Source of the DNA: Billgrantia aerodenitrificans
GTDB taxonomy: Bacteria > Pseudomonadota > Gammaproteobacteria > Pseudomonadales > Halomonadaceae
Direction: 5' to 3'
DNA length: 64,000 bases
NCBI RefSeq assembly: GCF_021404405.1
Contig: NZ_JABFTV010000013.1
Coordinates: 62,001 to 126,000 of the forward strand
Shown: one piece after another, positions 17,306 to 25,349 of the stretch
Layout: each line of letters starts with the position of its first letter
Position numbering within the stretch: the stretch's first letter is position 1
Program-made: the position numbers and the translations under genes
Notes under the pieces: generated by a model
Databases searched by the model: none
What the model was told of the DNA's origin: nothing
The model's input: only the letters and a program-made list of their open reading frames with translations

Positions 17306-17354
17306 AGCGCATGCTAGGTGTTCCGCTTCCCTGCCCCCATTCTGGAGAAACGAC

Positions 17355-18230
17355 ATGACACAGCCCCGCCTCGGCTTCATCGGCATCGGTCTGATGGGCG
17401 ACCCCATGACGCGCCGCCTGCTCGATGCCGGCTACATGGTCACGGTATGGAACCGCACAGCGGAGAAGTGCACTCCACTGCGTGAGGCCGGAGCCACGGT
17501 GGCAACCTCCATCGCTGAGTTGATGGCAGGGGTGGATGTGGTGATGCTGTGTCTGGCCAACACGGCCGTGGTGGAAGAGGTAGTGTTCGGCGACGGCGGC
17601 GTGGCGGCGCATGGCCGCGCGGGACAGCGCCTGGTCGACCTCTCCAGCAGCGACCCGGCGGCAACGCGGCTCTTTGCCGAGAGATTGGAAGAAGAGTGCG
17701 GCATGCGTTGGGTGGACGCACCGGTCTCCGGCGGCGTGGCAGGTGCCGAGGCCGGCAGCCTGGCGATCATGTGCGGCGGTGCGGAAGTGGACGTCGAGGC
17801 GGTACGTCCCCTGCTGGCTCCGCTCTCGGCGCGGGTGACGCACATGGGCCCGGTGGGCGCGGGCCAGGTGACCAAGGTGTGCAACCAGATGATCGTCGGC
17901 TGTCAGGCGGCGGTAATTGCCGAGATGGTGGCCCTGGCCGAGGCCAGCGGCGTGGATGCCTCGCGCTTGACCGAGGCGCTGGCCGGCGGCTTCGCCGACT
18001 CCAGGCCGTTCCAGATTCTGACCCCGCGCATGGCGGCAAGGGAGTTCGACAACCCGGCCTGGCATCTGCGCACCCTGCTCAAGGATCTCGACATGGCCGT
18101 GGCCCAGAGCCAGCGCGCCGGCAGCGGCACACCGATGACAGGCCTGGCGGCACAGTTGATGCGCACCCACGTCGGCCACGGGCACGCCGAGCACGATCCG
18201 GCTACGCTGGTAAAAGCTTATCGACGATAA
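17355..18230 (+). CDS. 3-hydroxyisobutyrate dehydrogenase family NAD(P)-binding protein
   Basis: A 291-residue beta-hydroxyacid dehydrogenase. The nucleotide-binding loop GFIGIGLMGDPM is at residues 7-18, the substrate-binding motif DAPVSGG and the catalytic lysine motif GAGQVTKVCNQ are both intact, and the C-terminal helical domain is full length. It should oxidise a short hydroxy acid (3-hydroxyisobutyrate, tartronate semialdehyde or similar); which one is not readable. TGGAGAAA precedes the ATG at 17355. It is followed after 18 bases by an MFS transporter, so the two probably take up and use the same compound. Confidence 0.9.
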   Translation: MTQPRLGFIGIGLMGDPMTRRLLDAGYMVTVWNRTAEKCTPLREAGATVATSIAELMAGVDVVMLCLANTAVVEEVVFGDGGVAAHGRAGQRLVDLSSSDPAATRLFAERLEEECGMRWVDAPVSGGVAGAEAGSLAIMCGGAEVDVEAVRPLLAPLSARVTHMGPVGAGQVTKVCNQMIVGCQAAVIAEMVALAEASGVDASRLTEALAGGFADSRPFQILTPRMAAREFDNPAWHLRTLLKDLDMAVAQSQRAGSGTPMTGLAAQLMRTHVGHGHAEHDPATLVKAYRR

Positions 18231-18248
18231 GCGCAACCAGGACATCCC

Positions 18249-19451
18249 ATGGCGGCCCCATCCCGCGAGAAAGCCAACGTAGCCATTCTGGTCACCGGAC
18301 AGACTCTGTTCATGATCGCCGCCATCACCGTGATGACGCTGAGCGGCGTGGTGGGTCATCAGCTGAGTCCCGACCCCGGGCTTGCCACGCTACCGATCGC
18401 GCTGATGATGGTGGGCACGGTGGTTTCCACGCTGCCCGCTTCGCTGTTCATGAAGAGCGTGGGCCGGCGGCTGGGCTTCATCACCGGCGCGGCTCTGGGT
18501 GGTGTAGGCGGTGGCCTGCTGAGCTTCGCGGCCATCGCGGCGGGCTCGTTCTGGCTGTTCTGCGCCGGCAATCTGCTGCTCGGGCTCTACCAGGGCTTCG
18601 CCATGTACTACCGCTTCGCCGCCGCCGATGTGGCCAGCCCCGCCTTTCGCAGTCGCGCCATCTCACTGGTGATGGCAGGCGGCGTGGTGGCCGCCTTCCT
18701 GGGGCCGTGGAATGCCAGCGCCACCCTCGGCTGGGTGGCCGGGGTGCCCTCGGGCGGCCCCTATCTGGTGATTGCCGTGCTGGCCCTGGTGGCCATCGGC
18801 CTGTTGACTCAGCTACGCGTGCCGCCAAGCGGCGAGCCAAAGCCCGGCGACATTTCCCGTCCCATGGCAGTGATCGGCAGCCAGCCGGGCTTTCTGGTCG
18901 CTGTGCTGGCCGGCGCCGTGGGCTACGCCATCATGATACTGGTCATGACCGCCACACCGCTGGCCATGCGGGCGGCAGGTTTCGAGATGAGCCAGGTCGC
19001 CTTGATCATGCAATGGCACGTGCTCGGCATGTTCGCACCCTCGTTCGTCACCGGCAGCCTCATCGCCCGCTTCGGCGTCGATCGCATCCTGCTGGCCGGT
19101 GCCGCCATGTTTGCGGCTGCCGTGCTGCTGGCCAACCTGGGCCAGACGATGGCCCATTTCTGGGTGGCCCTGGTGTCGCTCGGCATCGGCTGGAACTTCC
19201 TCTTCGTCGGCGGCAGCGCGCTGCTTTCCACCGTGCATAGCGAGGCAGAGCGGGGCAAGGTACAGGGCATCAACGACCTGATCATCTTCTCGCTGGTTGC
19301 CATCGGCTCACTGATGTCGGGCCACCTGTTCCACCGGCTGGGCTGGGAGGCGCTCAACCTGGCCATGCTGCCCTTGATCTTGCTGGTGGCGCTGTCCGTA
19401 TTGGCCTGGCTGGTGGTGAGGCGACACGCCTCGCGCCCCAGCGTCGATTGA
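18249..19451 (+). CDS. Major facilitator superfamily transporter
   Basis: A 400-residue inner-membrane carrier with about twelve hydrophobic helices in two six-helix halves split near residue 200 by the short charged loop SGEPKPGDISRP. The loop after helix 2 (MKSVGRRLG) matches the MFS A-motif in outline. It lies 18 bases after the hydroxyacid dehydrogenase gene and is probably cotranscribed, so a small organic acid is a fair guess for the substrate. No strong evidence separates uptake from export. Confidence 0.88.
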   Translation: MAAPSREKANVAILVTGQTLFMIAAITVMTLSGVVGHQLSPDPGLATLPIALMMVGTVVSTLPASLFMKSVGRRLGFITGAALGGVGGGLLSFAAIAAGSFWLFCAGNLLLGLYQGFAMYYRFAAADVASPAFRSRAISLVMAGGVVAAFLGPWNASATLGWVAGVPSGGPYLVIAVLALVAIGLLTQLRVPPSGEPKPGDISRPMAVIGSQPGFLVAVLAGAVGYAIMILVMTATPLAMRAAGFEMSQVALIMQWHVLGMFAPSFVTGSLIARFGVDRILLAGAAMFAAAVLLANLGQTMAHFWVALVSLGIGWNFLFVGGSALLSTVHSEAERGKVQGINDLIIFSLVAIGSLMSGHLFHRLGWEALNLAMLPLILLVALSVLAWLVVRRHASRPSVD

Positions 19452-19578
19452 GCTCCTCTTCCCGTCTCGTTGTGAGTCATGGCGGACGCGAGCGTTTCCG
19501 TCGTTGTATTTGTCGCCTGCCCCGCCCTTCCGTACACTCGTTTGATTATCCCCTACACGATGCTACGCCGAGGCACCC

Positions 19579-20433
19579 ATGGCTTTCGATTCGACCTCTA
19601 CCTATGTGGCTACCGATGCCTTGAAGCAGGCGGTGAACGCCGCCGTGACCCTGCAACGCCCGCTGCTGATCAAGGGCGAGCCGGGAACCGGCAAGACCCT
19701 GCTGGCCGAAGAGCTGGCCCGCTCGCTTGGCACACGGCTGATCACCTGGCACATCAAGTCCACCACCAAGGCCGCCCAGGGGCTCTACGAGTACGATGCG
19801 GTGAGCCGCCTGCGCGACTCCCAGCTCGGCGTGGAGGGCGTGCAGAACGTCGAGAACTACATCAAGCCCGGCAAGCTGTGGGAGGCTTTCACCGCTGACG
19901 AGCGCGTGGTGCTGCTGATCGACGAGATCGACAAGGCCGACATCGAATTCCCCAACGATCTGCTCCAGGAGTTGGATCGAATGGAGTTCCATGTCTACGA
20001 GACCGGCGAGACCGTGCGCGCCCGTCACCGGCCGATCATCGTCATCACCTCGAACAACGAGAAGGAGCTACCCGACGCCTTCCTGCGCCGCTGCTTCTTC
20101 CATTACATCGAGTTCCCCGATCGCGAGACCATGCAGGCCATCGTCGATGTGCATTTCCCCGACATCGCGCCGAAGCTGGTGAGCCAGGCGCTGGAGGTGT
20201 TCTTCGACCTGCGCCAGGCACCGGGGCTGAAGAAGAAGCCCTCTACCTCGGAGCTGGTGGATTGGCTCAAGCTGCTGATGGCCGACGAGCTGGCCCGCGA
20301 GGCGCTCTACCACCGCGACCCGGTGAAGGCGATCCCGCCGCTGGCCGGCGCCCTGGTGAAAAACGAGCAGGATACCCAACTGCTCGAACGGCTGGCCTTC
20401 ATGATGCGCCGCCAAGGCAACCAGAGGCGCTGA
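19579..20433 (+). CDS. MoxR family AAA+ ATPase
   Basis: A 284-residue AAA+ ATPase of the MoxR group. Walker A GEPGTGKT lies at residues 34-41, Walker B VVLLIDEIDKA at about 112-122, sensor 1 ITSNNEKELPDAFLRR follows with the arginine finger, and a helical lid domain ends the protein. MoxR proteins act as chaperones that load cofactors or remodel partners together with a VWA protein. The partner gene starts three bases after the stop here. GAGG precedes the ATG. The target complex is unknown, as no oxidase or dehydrogenase operon adjoins. Confidence 0.92.
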   Translation: MAFDSTSTYVATDALKQAVNAAVTLQRPLLIKGEPGTGKTLLAEELARSLGTRLITWHIKSTTKAAQGLYEYDAVSRLRDSQLGVEGVQNVENYIKPGKLWEAFTADERVVLLIDEIDKADIEFPNDLLQELDRMEFHVYETGETVRARHRPIIVITSNNEKELPDAFLRRCFFHYIEFPDRETMQAIVDVHFPDIAPKLVSQALEVFFDLRQAPGLKKKPSTSELVDWLKLLMADELAREALYHRDPVKAIPPLAGALVKNEQDTQLLERLAFMMRRQGNQRR

Positions 20434-20436
20434 GCC

Positions 20437-21615
20437 ATGTTCATCGGCCTGTTCGAAACCCTCAAACGCGCCGGCGTGCCGGTATCGCTGCGCGAACTGC
20501 TCGACCTGCATGCGGTGGTCGAGCGCGGCGTGGTATTCGCCGACATGGAAGCGTTCTACCAGGTCGCGCGCACCGTGATGGTCAAGGACGAGCGCCACTT
20601 CGACCGCTTCGATCGCGCCTTCGCGGCCTGGTTCGACGGCCTGGAAAACCTCGATGCAGCCATCGAGGCGCTGATTCCCGACGACTGGCTGCGCCGCGAG
20701 TTCGAAAAACAGCTCTCCGAGGAAGAGAAGGCGCAGATCGAATCCCTGGGCGGCCTGGAGCAGCTGATCGAGACCTTCAAGAAGCGCCTGGAAGAGCAGA
20801 AGGAGCGCCACGCCGGCGGCAACAAGTGGATCGGCACCGGCGGCACTAGCCCCTTCGGTGCCTATGGCTACAACCCCGAGGGTATTCGCATCGGCCAGCA
20901 GGGCTCACGCCACCGCCGGGCGGTGAAGGTGTGGGACGAACGCCGCTTCCGCGACTACGACGACTCCCTCGAACTCGGTACGCGCAACATCAAGATGGCG
21001 CTGCGCCGACTGCGCAAGTTCGCCCGCCAGGGCGCGGCCGAGGAGTTCGACGTCGACGCCACCATTCGCGACACCGCCCGCGACGCCGGTCTGCTCAACG
21101 TGCGCATGCGCCCGGAGCGGCACAACACGGTGAAGGTGCTGCTGTTCCTCGACGTGGGCGGCTCCATGGACGATCACATCCGCGTCTGCGAGGAGCTGTT
21201 CTCCGCCGCCCGCTCGGAGTTCAAGCATCTGGAGCACTACTACTTTCACAACTGCTTGTACGAAGGTGTCTGGCGCAACAACTACCGCCGCACCAGCGAG
21301 CGCATCCCCACCATGGACGTGTTGCATACCTACGGCCGCGACTACCAGGTGGTGATAGTCGGCGATGCCGCCATGTCGCCCTACGAGGTGACACACCCCG
21401 GCGGCAGCGTGGAGCACTTCAACGAGGAGGCCGGTGCCGTATGGCTCAAGCGCCTGGCCGACAAGTTCCCCCGTCTGGCCTGGCTCAATCCCATGCCGCC
21501 GCGAGCCTGGGAGTACACCCACTCCACCCAGTTGATCCGTCAGCTGATCGACGACCGCATGTACCCCATGACCCTGGAAGGGCTCGAAAACGCCATGCGC
21601 GATCTGGCGCGCTGA
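20437..21615 (+). CDS. VWA domain protein, CoxE-like
   Basis: A 392-residue protein with a helical N-terminal half and a von Willebrand A domain at about residues 220-385. The metal-binding MIDAS loop reads DVGGSM, so the usual first serine of DxSxS is glycine; this variant is common in the CoxE-like group and metal binding may be altered. It is the usual partner of a MoxR ATPase (CoxD-CoxE pairing), encoded three bases upstream, and the two form a cytoplasmic chaperone pair. No signal peptide or membrane helix is present. Confidence 0.9.
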   Translation: MFIGLFETLKRAGVPVSLRELLDLHAVVERGVVFADMEAFYQVARTVMVKDERHFDRFDRAFAAWFDGLENLDAAIEALIPDDWLRREFEKQLSEEEKAQIESLGGLEQLIETFKKRLEEQKERHAGGNKWIGTGGTSPFGAYGYNPEGIRIGQQGSRHRRAVKVWDERRFRDYDDSLELGTRNIKMALRRLRKFARQGAAEEFDVDATIRDTARDAGLLNVRMRPERHNTVKVLLFLDVGGSMDDHIRVCEELFSAARSEFKHLEHYYFHNCLYEGVWRNNYRRTSERIPTMDVLHTYGRDYQVVIVGDAAMSPYEVTHPGGSVEHFNEEAGAVWLKRLADKFPRLAWLNPMPPRAWEYTHSTQLIRQLIDDRMYPMTLEGLENAMRDLAR

Positions 21616-21643
21616 TGCTTGCCCCATGCCTGGCTCACCCATA

Positions 21644-21663
21644 TACTGTATATTCATACATGT
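21644..21663. promoter_or_regulatory. Near-consensus LexA box
   Basis: TACTGTATATTCATACATGT resembles the gammaproteobacterial LexA box TACTGTATATATATACAGTA at 15 of 20 positions, with the core CTG-N10-CAG spoiled only in the last base (CAT). It lies 144 bases before satD and 30 after the VWA gene. No known SOS gene follows, so it may be fortuitous or a remnant. Confidence 0.3.
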
Positions 21664-21725
21664 TTTGTATGGCTGGCCACCCTGTTCGGCCAGCCCGGGC
21701 AAACGACAATGGCGAATGGACTCGC

Positions 21726-21776
21726 TATAGCCCTTTTTGGTTATTATGTTGAAAAATAGCCTTTAAGGGCTATTAT
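21726..21776 (+). promoter_or_regulatory. satD promoter with two tandem operators
   Basis: A promoter TTGAAA (21749-21754), 16-base spacer, TATTAT (21771-21776) lies about 30 bases before satD. Two 22-base elements that match at 16 positions sit 29 bases apart: 21726-21747 (TATAGCC...GGTTATTAT) ends just before the -35 box, and 21755-21776 (AATAGCC...GGGCTATTAT) covers the spacer and -10 box exactly. The second is also an inverted repeat (AATAGCC-N6-GGCTATT). A repressor bound here would block the polymerase; the HTH of SatD itself is the obvious candidate, by inference. Confidence 0.65.
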
Positions 21777-21806
21777 CAGGACATCACCGACGCGTAGAGC
21801 AAGCCT

Positions 21807-22448
21807 ATGGCGCAGCGCATTGCCGTTCTCACGGGCGACCTGGTCGACTCCCGCAAGGCCAGCGATCCCCAGCGGCTCTTTCAGGTACTCGATACCGCCA
21901 TCGAGGCGATCACCGTGCGCTACGGCGGGCAGAGCGAGCGCTATCGTGGCGACGGGTTCCAGATCGCCCTGCCCGACCCGACGGTCGCCATGCCCGCGGC
22001 GGTGCTGCTGCGTGCGGCTCTGATTCGCCATTCGGAGGAGCACCAGCGCTGGGATGCGCGCATTGCCGTTGCCATCGGCCAGGATGCCTGGCAACCCGGG
22101 CAGCGGGTCACCGAAGCCAGCGGCGAGGTATTCGTGCGCTCCGGCCAGACCCTGGATACCATGAGCGAAGGCACGGCCCACCTCGCGCTCAGCCTGGTCG
22201 AGGAGCCCAACAGCGAGTGTCTGGCACTGCTGACCCGCTTTGTCGACGATCTGCTCGACGGCTGGTCGCGCTACTCCGCCGAAACCGTCTATCTCAGCCT
22301 GTGGCACGAGGAATCCCAGCAGGCGCTGGCCAAGCGGCTCGGCATCAGCCAGCCTAGCGTGCACAAGCGACTGCGGGCCGCGCGCTGGGCACTGCTCGAC
22401 GACTATCTGCGCTATCTCGGCCAACGATTCAAGGACGACCCACGATGA
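21807..22448 (+). CDS. SatD-like protein with C-terminal helix-turn-helix
   Basis: A 213-residue protein resembling the SatD family. The N-terminal part has two motifs, TGDLVDSR (Asp11) and YRGDGFQ (Asp49), spaced like the metal-binding aspartates of palm-fold nucleotide cyclases; this likeness is my inference. The C-terminal ~45 residues hold a clear helix-turn-helix (ALAKRLGISQPSVHKRLR, about 170-187). It overlaps the DUF3307 gene by four bases (ATGA), so the two are translationally coupled. Tandem operators overlap its own promoter, which suggests autoregulation. SatD was named from an acid-tolerance locus in Streptococcus mutans; its biochemical role is unknown. Confidence 0.75.
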   Translation: MAQRIAVLTGDLVDSRKASDPQRLFQVLDTAIEAITVRYGGQSERYRGDGFQIALPDPTVAMPAAVLLRAALIRHSEEHQRWDARIAVAIGQDAWQPGQRVTEASGEVFVRSGQTLDTMSEGTAHLALSLVEEPNSECLALLTRFVDDLLDGWSRYSAETVYLSLWHEESQQALAKRLGISQPSVHKRLRAARWALLDDYLRYLGQRFKDDPR

Positions 22449-23203
22449 ACGCCGATCTCTCGCTGCTGCTGGGGCTTGTGCTGGTCCATCTGCTCGGTGA
22501 CTTCGCCCTGCAGCCCAGCCGCTGGGTCGAGGCGCGTTACATGCACAAGGTGCGCTCCGCTCAGCTCTACCTGCACGCGGCGCTACATGGCGCCCTGGCC
22601 CTGACGGTGCTGAGTGCGGCCACACTGACTCAGGCCACTGGCGCTTCCTGGAACATGGTGCTGAGTGGCGCGGCAGCGATTGCCGTGAGCCATGCCGTGA
22701 TCGACCTCGGCAAGGCCTATCTGTCACCCATGCGGCTGCGCTGGTTCATGCTCGACCAGCTGCTGCATCTGCTGGTGTTGATAGGCGTCTGGCTGAGCTG
22801 GCTGGGCCACTGGGAGCCGCTGGTGGCGTTCTGGCAGTGGCTGTTCACGCCACGGGTGCTCGGCACCGCCGTCGCCTACGTGCTCGTCACCCGCCCGCTG
22901 TCGATCGTCATCGCCCTGGTGATACAGCGCTGGAGCGCCCAGATCGATAATCCGGGCACACTCATTGCCGCCGGCGCCCGTATCGGCATGGCCGAGCGGG
23001 TGCTGGTGCTGACCCTGGTGCTGCTCGACCAGTTGACCGCCATCGGCTTCCTGCTGGCGGCCAAGTCGGTGCTGCGCTTCGGGGAGCTGCGCGGCGCCCA
23101 GGATCGAAAGCTGACCGAGTACGTGTTGATGGGCACTCTGCTCAGCGTCTCGACTGCCATGGTGCTCGGTTTGTTGATACGACTGGCGGTACAGGGGAGC
23201 TGA
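22445..23203 (+). CDS. DUF3307 integral membrane protein
   Basis: A 252-residue inner-membrane protein with about seven hydrophobic helices. The N-terminus VLVHLLGDFALQPSRWVEAR, in short form HLLGDFALQP, is the hallmark of DUF3307; polar residues inside helices (His, Asp) such as SHAVIDLGKAY and LDQLLHLL suggest a functional membrane core rather than a plain anchor. It begins inside the stop codon of satD and is followed two bases later by the amidase gene. Function is unknown; the recurrent SatD partner suggests that SatD controls or senses through it. Confidence 0.8.
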   Translation: MNADLSLLLGLVLVHLLGDFALQPSRWVEARYMHKVRSAQLYLHAALHGALALTVLSAATLTQATGASWNMVLSGAAAIAVSHAVIDLGKAYLSPMRLRWFMLDQLLHLLVLIGVWLSWLGHWEPLVAFWQWLFTPRVLGTAVAYVLVTRPLSIVIALVIQRWSAQIDNPGTLIAAGARIGMAERVLVLTLVLLDQLTAIGFLLAAKSVLRFGELRGAQDRKLTEYVLMGTLLSVSTAMVLGLLIRLAVQGS

Positions 23204-23205
23204 GC

Positions 23206-24144
23206 ATGTCGAAGCGTTGGACAGCCATCATGAGCATCGCCCTGGCCGGCGCGTGGCTGGCCGGCTGCGCCGCACCGGAACAGCTTGAGCGGCGCAGCGG
23301 CTATGTAGTGGATCACTCCTGGGTAGCTCCTTCGCACAACAGTCGAGTGCGCCATCTGGTGATGCATTACACCGATATCGACGAAGCCGAGTCGCTGGCC
23401 GTGCTCACCGGCCCTCATGTCAGCGCCCATTACGTGCTGCCTCTGCCGCCGCGGGACCACCGCGGCCAGCCGCTAGTCTATCAACTGGTCGACGAGAACC
23501 GCCGCGCCTGGCATGCCGGCGCCAGCGCCTGGCGGGGGCGCATCAACATCAACGACACCTCCATCGGCATCGAGATCGTCAATCTCGGGCCCGACCGCCC
23601 CTATGCCGAGGTGGAACGCCTGCTGGAAGAGAACCCGGAAGCGTCGGTGGATATCCAATGGGCGCCCTATCCCGACGCCCAGATCGAGGCGCTGATCGCG
23701 CTGTCCCGGGACATCATCGAACGCCACGGCATCCACCCCGCCGACGTGGTGGCCCACTCCGACATCTCGCCCACCCGCAAGATCGACCCCGGCCCGCGCT
23801 TCCCCTGGCGCGAACTGTACGAAGCGGGTATCGGGGTGTGGCCAGAAGACGATGCAGTAGCAAGCTGGCAGGCGCGCTTCGAAGCGCAGCCGCCAGCGCT
23901 GAGCGTCTTGCAGGAGGCGCTAAGGGTATGGGGCTATCCGCTGAAAGAGACTGGCGAGCTGGACCGTGAAACCCGGGCCGTGCTGCGGGCCTTCCAGATG
24001 CGCTTCCGCCCAAGCGACTATCGCGGCACGCCGGATGCGGAAACCGCCGCCATCCTGTGGGCGCTGCTGGAGCGCTATCGTCCAGCAGCGCTGGATGGCC
24101 TCGCCCCGTCGTTACGTCATAGTCAACCGTTACGCAACAGTTAG
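23206..24144 (+). CDS. amiD: N-acetylmuramoyl-L-alanine amidase lipoprotein, AmiD-like
   Basis: A 312-residue outer-membrane-bound peptidoglycan amidase. The signal peptide ends in the lipobox LAGC (Cys22), so it is a lipoprotein. The Amidase_2 domain (~40-205) has its zinc ligands in VMHYTD and VAHSDISPTRKIDPG, and SAHYVLP; a peptidoglycan-binding helix bundle (PG_binding_1, ~230-295) with FQMRFRP follows. It cleaves between MurNAc and L-Ala, probably to recycle wall fragments. It starts two bases after the DUF3307 gene and may be the third gene of that operon. Its stop overlaps that of acdS by four bases, tail to tail. Confidence 0.88.
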   Translation: MSKRWTAIMSIALAGAWLAGCAAPEQLERRSGYVVDHSWVAPSHNSRVRHLVMHYTDIDEAESLAVLTGPHVSAHYVLPLPPRDHRGQPLVYQLVDENRRAWHAGASAWRGRININDTSIGIEIVNLGPDRPYAEVERLLEENPEASVDIQWAPYPDAQIEALIALSRDIIERHGIHPADVVAHSDISPTRKIDPGPRFPWRELYEAGIGVWPEDDAVASWQARFEAQPPALSVLQEALRVWGYPLKETGELDRETRAVLRAFQMRFRPSDYRGTPDAETAAILWALLERYRPAALDGLAPSLRHSQPLRNS

Positions 24145-25157
24145 CCGTTACGAAACAGATAGCTGTAGGCGTTCAACGCCGGCACCCCACCCAGGTGGGC
24201 GTAGAGCACGCGGGAGCCCTCGGGGAACTCGCCGTTGCGCACCATATCGATCATGCCCTGCATCGACTTGCCCTCGTAGACCGGATCGGTCAGCACGCCT
24301 TCGAGGCGCGCACAGAGACGGATCGCCTCCAGCGTGCCTTCGCTGGGCAAGCCGTATTCGGGGCCGCCGTAGCGGGCATCCAGTACCACGTCCTCATCGG
24401 CGATCCCCCCTTCCAGCTCGACCAGTTCGGCAGTGTGTCGGGCAATGCGCAGGATCTGTTCGCGGGTGCGCTCCGGCTTGGCCGAGGCGTCGATGCCGAT
24501 CACCCGCCGCGCCCGGCCGTCGGCGGCGAAGCCGACCACCATGCCGGCCTGAGTGCTGCCGGTCACCGAGCAGACCACGATGTAGTCGAACTTGAAGCCG
24601 AGCTCCCGCTCCTGCTGGCGCACCTCTTCGGCGAACCCGACGAAGCCCAGGCCGCCATAGGGATGCTCGGAACAGCCGGCGGGAATCGGGAAAGGCTTGC
24701 CGCCGCGCTCGCGCACGTCCTCCAGCGCCTGCTCCCAGCTAGGGCGAATGCCGATGTCGAAGCCCGCCTCGTCGAGGCGCACCTCGGCGCCCATGATGCG
24801 CGACATCTCGATGTTGCCGACTCTGTCGTACACGGCATCCGAGTAGTTGACCCAGTCTTCCTGTACCAGCACGCATTGCATGCCGAGATGGGCCGCCACG
24901 GCAGCGACCTGGCGCGTCTGGTTGGACTGGATGCCGCCGATGGAAACCAGCGTGTCACAGCCCTGTTCCAGAGCCTCGGGAATCAGGTATTCGAGCTTGC
25001 GTGTCTTGTTGCCGCCGAAAGCAAGGCCGCTGTTGCAGTCTTCACGCTTGGCGTACAGCTCGACCTTACCGCCAAGATGGTCGCTGAGGCGCTTCAGCGG
25101 GGTGATGGGTGACGGTCCGAAGGTCAATGGATATCGGGGAAAGCGCTGCAAGTTCAT
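24141..25157 (-). CDS. acdS: 1-aminocyclopropane-1-carboxylate deaminase
   Basis: A 338-residue PLP enzyme that splits ACC, the plant ethylene precursor, into ammonia and 2-oxobutyrate. The key residues fall at the canonical numbers: PLP lysine Lys51 (GGNKTRK), Ser78 (GGIQSNQ), Tyr294-Glu295 (DPVYEGKSM) and Leu322 (AHLGGVP). Glu295 and Leu322 are those that separate true ACC deaminases from D-cysteine desulfhydrases, so this is a real deaminase by sequence. AGGAG precedes the ATG. The Lrp-type activator gene acdR is divergent from it, the usual arrangement. Its presence suggests contact with plants or algae, or use of ACC as nitrogen source. Confidence 0.95.
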   Translation of the reverse strand: MNLQRFPRYPLTFGPSPITPLKRLSDHLGGKVELYAKREDCNSGLAFGGNKTRKLEYLIPEALEQGCDTLVSIGGIQSNQTRQVAAVAAHLGMQCVLVQEDWVNYSDAVYDRVGNIEMSRIMGAEVRLDEAGFDIGIRPSWEQALEDVRERGGKPFPIPAGCSEHPYGGLGFVGFAEEVRQQERELGFKFDYIVVCSVTGSTQAGMVVGFAADGRARRVIGIDASAKPERTREQILRIARHTAELVELEGGIADEDVVLDARYGGPEYGLPSEGTLEAIRLCARLEGVLTDPVYEGKSMQGMIDMVRNGEFPEGSRVLYAHLGGVPALNAYSYLFRNG

Positions 25158-25349
25158 GGAGTTTCTCCTGCTGACGAAGCAAATGGCAATGGTCGGTCCG
25201 CTCGGCCACCGGAGCTTGACCTTTTTTCATACTACTCGTCAGAAAGAGTTGCCTGGTTGCAAAACAGGGTCGATTATTCAAACCAAAGAAGGCTTTTTCT
25301 CGCTCCTTGCGAATATAAGTCCGTATATAGACATGAGCAGGAAATAAAA
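25158..25349. promoter_or_regulatory. Divergent acdS-acdR control region
   Basis: 192 bases between the two divergent starts, AT-richer than its flanks around 25210-25345. By analogy with known acdR-acdS loci, Lrp-type binding here would control acdS; I could not place a convincing Lrp box or full -35/-10 pair on either strand. AGGAAA at about 25340 serves the acdR TTG start. Confidence 0.5.

Noticed and set aside
20931..21752. Plus-strand frame running past the VWA gene through the LexA-like box
   Set aside because: Out of frame with the VWA protein and rich in Arg/Pro/Gly; only a shadow. A short ATG frame after the box (21668-21752) has no ribosome site.
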